This document shows, piece after piece, positions 59,301 to 64,000 of a stretch of DNA of 64,000 nucleotides. The stretch comes from Diorhabda sublineata (lineage: Eukaryota; Arthropoda; Insecta; Coleoptera; Chrysomelidae). The translations under genes and the position numbers were made by a program. Below the pieces are notes generated by a model. The model saw nothing but the letters and a program-made list of their open reading frames with translations, made no database searches and was not told where the DNA came from. How positions within the stretch are numbered: position 1 is the stretch's first letter; every line of letters begins with the position of its first letter. The stretch is taken from NCBI RefSeq assembly GCF_026230105.1, contig NC_079475.1:10866125-10930124 (forward strand). The letters are read 5' to 3'.

Positions 59301-62300
59301 ACCAAAATCAAAGATGTAATCGCAGATCAAAGTAAAACACTGCAACAAACTAGAACTGCAACCTACTTTCAGAACCCCGATTGGACAGAAGACTCAAAAT
59401 AAATTGGCCCGTTGGCTTGAAAGATAATTGAAGAGATCAATAGCTCACAAGCTATTGTAAAGTTTTGATTGCCAATAAAAGAAAAATTGAAAAAAAAATG
59501 TTTTATTTATGCCCATCAGCTAAAAACTGTTATTAACTAAGTTGGAATTTCTGAAATCGTTGGTGGTATTCATACTGAACACACTGTTTTTAATACCACG
59601 ACGTCAACACTCACAATATGTCTTATCGTCTTCAGAGACTCAAGGTTAACTAGAACCTATCAACTTGTTTTATAATAATTTTTCCCACCAATAAACCCGC
59701 GAAAATTCCATCGGAAAAAAATTCCTTAGCGGGAATCTTTACATTTATTCCCTGACTACTAAACTAAAGAGTGGTCTATGAGGAATCTAAATGTAGTAGC
59801 TTAAAAAGCGACATAGGGCCAATTCCTTACAGCCCGCTCTAGAGTTTAGTAGTCAAGGAATGAATGTAAAGTTTTCCGCTGGAATTAATTTTAACGGGAG
59901 AAGGTTTATTAATGGTAAAATTTTGTATAAAACAAGTTAATAGGTTTTAGTTTACCTTCATTCTCTGAAGACGATAACTTGGTTATCGAAACGCTCATAT
60001 CAGACAGTGTAATTGTGAGTGGTGGGGCAAACAGTGTCAATATTCAATAGTGATAATTCTTTTGGATTTTTACTATAGTTGAACCATTTTCCTATGCTCC
60101 CTTACTGTCCTCTACCCTACCACAGATTATTTCACTTTATTGTACTACCCTTTTCACATAATAGATTAAAAACCCTGTTGATCTATAAAATCAATTTTTT
60201 TTTGCTTTTAGATTATAAAACAAATGATAGATGCCGATAAAATGAAATTAACATATGATAAACTAACAACAGATCTACTAGATTGGATAAAATTAAAAAT
60301 AGTTGAACTGGAAGACAGACACTTTCCGAATTCTTTAGAAGGAATACAAAATCTTTTATTACAATTTGGTCATTATCGTACTCAAGAGAAACCTCCAAAA
60401 TATAAAGAAAGAAGCGAAATAGAGGCTCTATTTTTTAATATAAACACCCAGTTAAAAGAACTAAGACAACCTGCGTTTTATCCTTCCGATGGTAAACTAG
60501 TACAAGATATAGAGAGATCTTGGGATACTCTAGAGAAAGCAGAACACAAGAGAGAGGTAGCTTTAAGGGAAGAATTGTTGAGGCAGCAACGTCTAGAGCA
60601 GCTTATGTATAAATTCGAAAAAAAGAGTATTTTACGAGAAGGATATCTCAAAGAAATGATCCAAGTATTATCAGATCCTCGTTATGGTTCAAATTTAATA
60701 CAAGTTGATGCGACTCTAAAAAAACACGAAGCTATTAGCGCTGACATCTTAGCTAGAGAAGAACGGATACATGATCTGTCGCAAATGGCTAAAGAACTTA
60801 TCGACGAAAATTACAGAAACTCTTCTAGAGTGAAGGAAAGGGAAAAAGAAATTATCGAACAATGGGAAGAACTCAAAGGTCTATTAGAAAAACATAAAGG
60901 GAATTTGAACAAAATGGGTAGTGTAATGTCTATCATTCGTGAAATAGATTCTGTCCTTACTAGCACCGAACAATTGAGAATAGATCTTTCTTCAACTGAT
61001 ACCGGAGCACATTTGGTAGCCGTGGAGGAATTATTACACAAACACGCCTTACAAAACTTGTTAGTAACTTCGTTAGGTGAAAACGAAAGCTGGTTGAATA
61101 GAGTAGGACAACAAGTAGCTCAACAGAATCCAAAAGGTGAAGAAGTATTGAAAAAATTAAAGGAATTAGGTACAGTCTGTGAAGAAATAAGGGTAAGCTC
61201 AAAATATTATTCAAATAATTTCCAATTACATTGCTTGAATTTATTTCCAGGATTTAAGTGCCAAAAGAAAAGCCTTATTGGAGGAAGCAAGGAATTTTTA
61301 TCAATTTTTACAAGATCAAGAAGACGAAGAGGCTTGGCTAATAGAAAAACAAAGGATTTGTCAAGCAGGCATAATGGCCAAAGATTTACGCGGCGTTATA
61401 TCATTACAGCAAAAACATAAAGCCCTAATGGACGAAATAAAAACTAGGAAGAATAAATTCGACCAGTTAGGCGCCACCAGCAAACAACTAATATCGGATA
61501 ATCATCCCAGATCGCTGGAAATACAACAAAATTTGGATAAAAATAAGAAAAATTGGGAATTACTCGACAAATTGGCTAACGATAGAGCCAAGCAACTACA
61601 AGACGCTGCTGAAGCGTATCAATTTTACGCAGACGCAAACGAAGCGGATTCTTGGTTACATGAAAAACTTGCTCTCGTTAGATCTAATGATTACGGTACT
61701 GACGAATTAAGTGCTAAAGCGTTATTACAAAGACATAGGGACTTGGATGGAGAAATAAAAGCATACAGCGGTGATATTCAGAGTTTGAACAGCCAAGCTG
61801 ATAGGCTCATCGCATCCGGCATCTCCACACTAGATTTGAATAACGAACCAGAAGTTAGCGAACCTATAGAAGAAATTAATTATGAAGAGAGGTAAATTAA
61901 TTTTTTTTCTAATGCTTTTATATTTATTTAAACTATTTCCAACAAGGGGATGAATTTATACACACTTACACTAGTCACTATTCATAATAATTAACTGATC
62001 ATTACTTATATAATTTATTTAAATTCACCAGTTACTATTTCAATCCGTTTACTACGACAGTCAATTATATACTGACTTTTCGCTGCTAAACAAGCACGTA
62101 TTTATACCAGAAACGAATTTCTCGAATAATTCTAGAAAATAAACAAAGAAATAAATAAAAAAAAACAGGACCGTTTTGACGGTCCATGTCGTGGACGAAT
62201 TCGTAACAAATTTAATTGTTCGGCATCAAGTTTTAATTTCCTAGAAATTGGTTCTAGAAAATAATATAAACAAATCGCCCCTATAATAAAAACATGTAAA

Positions 62301-63263
62301 ATAACCGTCGCATTCGTCAACCTTTACACCAAACAGGACCGGTTTTACGGTCTATGTCGTGGACGAATTCGTAACATTATTTAATTGTTCGCCATCAAGT
62401 TTTATTTTCTTAGAAATTGGTTTTAAAAAACAATATGAACAAATCGCAGCTGTGATAAAAATATTTAACAAAACTGTTGCATTCGCCAATATTTAGACCA
62501 AACAGAACCGGTTTCACGGTCCATGTCGTGGATGAGATCATAGCATTATTTAATTGTTCCTCAACAAGTTTTATTTTCCTCAGAATTGATTTTATAAAAC
62601 AATAGAATCAAATCGCCAATGTGATAAAAACATGTAAGAAAACAAAGAACTTTTACAACCTTTTTAATCGACGGCGAATCTAGCTAAGAAGCCATCGAAG
62701 GACCACCATATTATAGAACGGGAGGGATTGGAGCTATTATTGTCCGCTGAGTACTGCCTTTTGAAGGACTGAAAGAGTATAGAAAGTATTTATAATTCAT
62801 GGAAAAATCTTTGGGTTTCCATTGTCATTTTCTTTGTGAATTCACCAAGCGATAAATAGTTTTACAAAAATTTGGTGAAATTTCACTAAAACTGTACAAA
62901 TAATAGTTTATGGTGTACAGCGACTAATAGTGATCCACCTGAGTCATGTACAAAGACGTCTAATAATACCCTATTTTATTTTTCAGAATGTTACCAACTG
63001 AAGTTTGGGTAGATGAACCTATAGAAAAAACAGAATACAGAGTAATTACAGAAGAAAAAAAAGTACCTCAAGTTAAAGCACTGTATCCATTTAGCGATCA
63101 TGGTTTGACAATGGTTAAAAACGAGGTGATGTTTCTGTTGAATAAAAGCAATCCTGATTGGTGGTGTGTACGCAAAGCAGACGGAACTGATGGTTTTGCA
63201 CCAGCAAACTATGTAGCTGAAATCGAACCAAGAATTATTCACATTAACATAAGGAAACCAGAG
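47129..63263 (+). CDS. kst: Beta-heavy spectrin (karst), N-terminal part, partial
   Basis: Beta-heavy spectrin pairs with alpha spectrin to form the apical membrane skeleton of epithelia and crosslinks actin. Exons: join(47129..47304,56442..56726,57230..57616,60212..61192,61251..61891,62987..63263), all GT-AG and in phase. Numbering from the ATG at 47185 gives 897 codons to the last donor: CH1 (about 29-133, with the QKKTFTKW actin-binding signature), CH2 (150-255), about five spectrin repeats (280-800), and an SH3 domain (832-890; ALYPF, NPDWW, GFAPANYV). An SH3 at this position distinguishes beta-heavy from conventional beta spectrin. The full protein is near 4000 residues, so most of it lies beyond the right edge. 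Start choice: ATG at 47185 matches the usual MxQRD start, but the frame is open back to the 47129 acceptor, so an upstream exon (31343) may lengthen it by 25 residues. Confidence 0.95.
48681..49340. repeat. 165-bp tandem repeat, four copies
   Basis: GGTGGATTG starts units at 48681, 48846, 49011 and 49176. Copies 2-4 appear identical, and copy 1 differs at the first few positions (TTGCC versus TTGTC). Such identity means very recent amplification or an assembly artefact. Reading frames are broken, although one phrase (CRFCKYRMKPLSTFSRGVKV) is protein-like. Confidence 0.95.
49738..50030 (+). repeat. Dispersed LTR-like repeat, copy 3
   Basis: Shares CCAGCCAAATGGAGGACGAT, GAATAATACAGTCGCAGCT and TTACCCGCC with 23150-23210. 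Ends in a CT microsatellite (49991-50009). Confidence 0.45.
50320..50740 (+). mobile_element. RTE-like LINE reverse transcriptase tail
   Basis: Readable blocks: YLGIVLNNQWDTNVEIRVRI, KAGASFMKLRK, LLYGAETWKFTEDLFKPLEA and RVTNNGT. They match the thumb and C-terminal portion of endonuclease-type LINEs (YLG ... Glu-Ile-x-x-Arg-Ile ... LLYGAExWT). Frameshifts and stops separate every block. Confidence 0.75.
51540..51960 (+). mobile_element. Jockey-clade LINE relic
   Basis: Pieces in order: LNQWKIHANAIKSVHLLF (after the missing YxDD block), then LLIYKT near 51730 and the tail equivalent to 'TLRMLNKAPWYVTNQTIHND' followed by LNIP near 51810-51890. This is the characteristic end of jockey-like reverse transcriptases. 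Non-functional. Confidence 0.7.
51961..52689. other. No gene recognised
   Basis: Unidentified intronic sequence. The 97-codon opening at 52057-52350 has no recognised motif. Confidence 0.4.
52690..53600 (+). mobile_element. Tc1-like transposase pseudogene
   Basis: Order of motifs: basic GSxxxRSRSGKPEIPRQ region near 52755, a degraded helix-turn-helix, NDSSIMVWSCFSSHGPDNLI near 53120, QQDNDHKHRFKLC with the second Asp near 53250, and SQDLNPIKLLWKELDR with the DD34E Glu near 53360. At the first-Asp position the expected S-D-E reads Q-N-E, so the catalytic Asp is replaced. Frames are broken between blocks. Confidence 0.85.
54016..55565 (-). mobile_element. Mariner relic, minus strand, interrupted by piggyBac
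   Basis: Bases 54016-54098 and 54984-55200 align, in the same order, with the mariner at 38784-39774 (shared TTTTTCCATTCCGATTGAGA, then GGTGGAGAATG, and TCCAGTTATTCCGAAAAAA-type phrases). The interruption is exactly the piggyBac. Further right, the minus strand at about 55470-55545 reads EIIQKVHQMALDD, the mariner helix-turn-helix linker. The left end is TA|CGAGGAC. The right boundary is unclear because another mariner piece starts on the plus strand near 55570. Confidence 0.7.
54103..54979 (-). mobile_element. piggyBac-type element, 877 bp, with TTAA target sites
   Basis: Terminal repeats CCCTTTGAGTAC / GTACTCAAAGGG are perfect over 12 bases and flanked by TTAA (54099-54102 and 54980-54983). 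The minus strand encodes transposase pieces: an acidic ESDSSSEFDK stretch near 54900, LDQVLTEIFWKMIVEETNRY near 54800, a frameshifted middle, and DHLYTPESAVSLDESLMKFK near 54400, which carries the first catalytic Asp context. The sequence stops soon after IPASESVVLE, so the later catalytic Asp residues and the Cys-rich tail are deleted. It could only have moved with help from a relative. Confidence 0.88.
55570..56215 (+). mobile_element. Mariner transposase pseudogene, plus strand
   Basis: Blocks: TPETKKKQSKQWPEKGEPAP, VGFFGMRV-like strand near 55755, INGKCYANLLQRLIDEID, LAKKKVLFHQNNAPA near 55900 and PSDYFLFPDLQK near 56010. The second catalytic Asp of FHxDNAPAH is Asn here (HQNNAPA), followed by a stop. 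The end near 56205 keeps a degenerate mariner tail. Confidence 0.8.
56442..56726 (+). CDS. kst: kst exon, CH1
   Basis: ARMEVEDLFVDLADGRKLLK ... ENVNKSLAFL ... LILGLIWTIILRFQIQ: the second actinin-type actin-binding signature and the CH1 core. Acceptor TTTTAG, donor GTAAGT, phase 0 on both sides. Confidence 0.97.
57230..57616 (+). CDS. kst: kst exon, CH2
   Basis: AKDALLLWAQRKTHGYPDV ... SWRNGLGFNALIHSHRPDLF ... ASYYHTFARMK. Acceptor TTTTTAG, donor GTATGT. Confidence 0.97.
57850..59470 (+). mobile_element. Jockey LINE relic split by a later insertion
   Basis: The left part, up to about 58470, reads VILRLDKNPNEVTGP and then SKILESLLLQRIDKQIL, equivalent to the RPISLLPxLSKIFEKLLLxR block of jockey reverse transcriptases. 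The next conserved block, FPIKPGVPQGSVLGPL, appears only at about 59155-59205, with the C-terminal debris to about 59470. Between them lie Tigger transposase remains in the same orientation. The YADD block is absent. Confidence 0.65.
58555..59115 (+). mobile_element. Tigger (TIGD1-like) transposase relic
   Basis: RVPGFTAAKDRSILLLRDNA with ETKNPREFKG corresponds to the PGFKAAKDRLTLLLGGN...NPRALK region of Tigger transposases. Farther on, KGFWKNYNILNAVNFSWN and LAEQTGLD-VNVEDVEEMVQE correspond to the C-terminal FWKxxTILDAI and ELLxSH-like regions. The central DDE block is deleted or unreadable. Confidence 0.7.
59560..60050. repeat. Large inverted repeat, about 210-bp arms
   Basis: The left arm (about 59560-59780) and the reverse complement of the right arm (59835-60050) align along their length: CACTCACAAT, TTATCGTCTTCAGAGA, AACTTGTTTTATA, GACTACTAAACT. 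The right arm holds the palindromic CGATAACTTGGTTATCG. The loop is about 60 bases. The same motif occurs alone at 8620 and 58447, so it belongs to a dispersed family. Confidence 0.7.
60212..61192 (+). CDS. kst: kst exon, linker and spectrin repeats 1-3
   Basis: 327 codons without interruption. Contains the post-CH linker and helical repeats with LREGYLKEMIQVLSDPRY and VDATLKKHEAISADILAREE, strongly characteristic of beta-heavy spectrin. Acceptor TTTTAG, donor GTAAGC. Confidence 0.97.
61251..61891 (+). CDS. kst: kst exon, spectrin repeats 4-5
   Basis: EARNFYQFLQDQEDEEAWL and QKHKALMDEIKTRKNKFDQL are classic spectrin-repeat A- and B-helix motifs. The donor GTAAAT leaves two bases of an Arg codon. 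Confidence 0.96.
62155..62650. repeat. 169-bp tandem repeat, three diverged copies
   Basis: 'AACAGGACCG' starts at 62163, 62332 and 62501 (a 169-base period). Shared phrases are GTCCATGTCGTGGACGA and 'CATCAAGTTTTA.TTTCCT'. Copies differ by roughly one base in eight. Located in the kst intron before the SH3 exon. It contains a small ACCG...CGGT inverted repeat. Confidence 0.85.
62987..63263 (+). CDS. kst: kst exon, SH3 domain
   Basis: PQVKALYPFSDHGLTMVKNE ... DWWCVRKADGTDGFAPANYV: a complete SH3 with the ALYxF, WW and PxNYV ligand-binding residues. Acceptor TTTCAG, donor GTAAAT at a codon boundary. Confidence 0.96.
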
Positions 63264-64000
63264 GTAAATACCAAACAATCTACTGCTTTTTTTCCACCCT
63301 ATATACATTCTCATGGGAATTTTAGTAACATCCTAAAGGGTGTGTTATCATTCCATTTATCATGTTATACCAATCACCGGTAGTTTTTTTGCTTATCTAG
63401 ATGTTTTAATGTGACTTAGTTCTTTGTTTTTTTATAAGCATAATATTCAAATTTGTATTTACTTGGTTCTACAAACTTATTTTTTATCTTCTTCTTACTC
63501 TATTTGCAACTGATATCTATTCTATTATTTTTTATAATGTATCCTCACTACGGTTTTAATAAATGTGTCTATACTGTCCAAGTTTGAGTGTCTTTATTTA
63601 TTTTCCAATCATATTTTCATACAATCCATAATTGTACACTTAATTACATATTATGTGAGATTAGATTGTATCCACAGGCCAACTAAATTGTTTGAGTACT
63701 TCTACTGTTGGTTATAAAAATCTAAATACCTACCCGAGTGGAGCTTTATTTAGAGCCTAATCACCACTTTCGTATAAAGAAGAGTTATATTCATATCCTA
63801 ACTGTTGAGAATACTCTACTTAAACTTACGTACGTAATTCATCATTCTGTAAACTTTGTATTATAATATTCACATTCAATGTCTTCAAATTATAATAATT
63901 AAATAGGTCATCATCCTCATCATCTGGCCTTTTAATCCTTTGGATTATGGCTATTGTTTCTAGGGCTATAAAATCCTTTTTTGAGATGGATTACTCCTCG
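63264..64000. other. kst intron, truncated by the window edge
   Basis: No exon, repeat or transposon motif recognised. Confidence 0.6.

Larger units (their letters stand above)
57617..60211. other. kst 2.6-kb intron, nested transposons
   Basis: Contains a jockey LINE interrupted by a Tigger-containing block, and a large foldback element (entries below). No kst exon was missed: the flanking exons join in phase. Confidence 0.85.

Noticed and set aside
60213..61214. Minus-strand frames and read-through of exon 4 past 61192
   Set aside because: Antisense shadows; the plus-strand continuation past the GTAAGC donor loses spectrin-repeat sequence, which resumes in frame at 61251.

Overview
The window is eukaryotic, AT-rich and intron-rich, and looks like an insect nuclear genome with large, transposon-filled introns. 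Beetle is my best guess from the mixture of mariner, Crypton, RTE and jockey relics, but the sequence does not prove the order. There is no prokaryotic or organellar content. All gene calls come from reading translations and splice sites by eye, without any search.

Two conserved genes are clear and point away from each other. On the minus strand, 18194 down to 9441, is the 5' two-thirds of TCERG1 (CA150), a nuclear WW/FF-domain factor that couples transcription elongation to splicing. Ten exons join in frame for 767 codons and carry three WW domains, the nuclear localisation region, FF1 and FF2; the remaining FF domains were not found and probably lie beyond the left edge. On the plus strand, 47129 to 63263 and continuing past the right edge, is the N-terminal part of the beta-heavy spectrin gene (karst, kst): tandem CH actin-binding domains, about five spectrin repeats and the SH3 domain typical of this spectrin. 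A 19-base exon at 31343-31361 is proposed as its first coding exon because its phase and splice signals fit exactly.

A small unidentified plus-strand gene with short introns (4755-5282, 94 codons) sits left of TCERG1, possibly inside a long TCERG1 intron. A second coding-looking stretch is on the minus strand at 1976-2152.

Layout: 1-9.4 kb holds LINE pieces, a 120-bp mariner MITE, diverged repeats and the two small coding candidates. 9.4-18.2 kb is TCERG1, with a LINE and a Tc1 relic in its introns. 18.2-24.6 kb is intergenic, with a 240-bp TTAA-flanked MITE, a long AT microsatellite and a mariner relic. 24.66-31.05 kb is a satellite of about 36 near-identical 172-bp units with higher-order structure. 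31.3-47.1 kb is either intergenic or a long kst first intron, with hAT, mariner, Harbinger, pogo-like and Crypton remains, minisatellites and a segmental duplication. 47.1-63.3 kb is kst, whose 9.1-kb and 2.6-kb introns hold nested transposons: a piggyBac inside a mariner, and a jockey LINE split by a Tigger-containing block.

Every transposase and reverse transcriptase seen is broken, so nothing here looks autonomously mobile.
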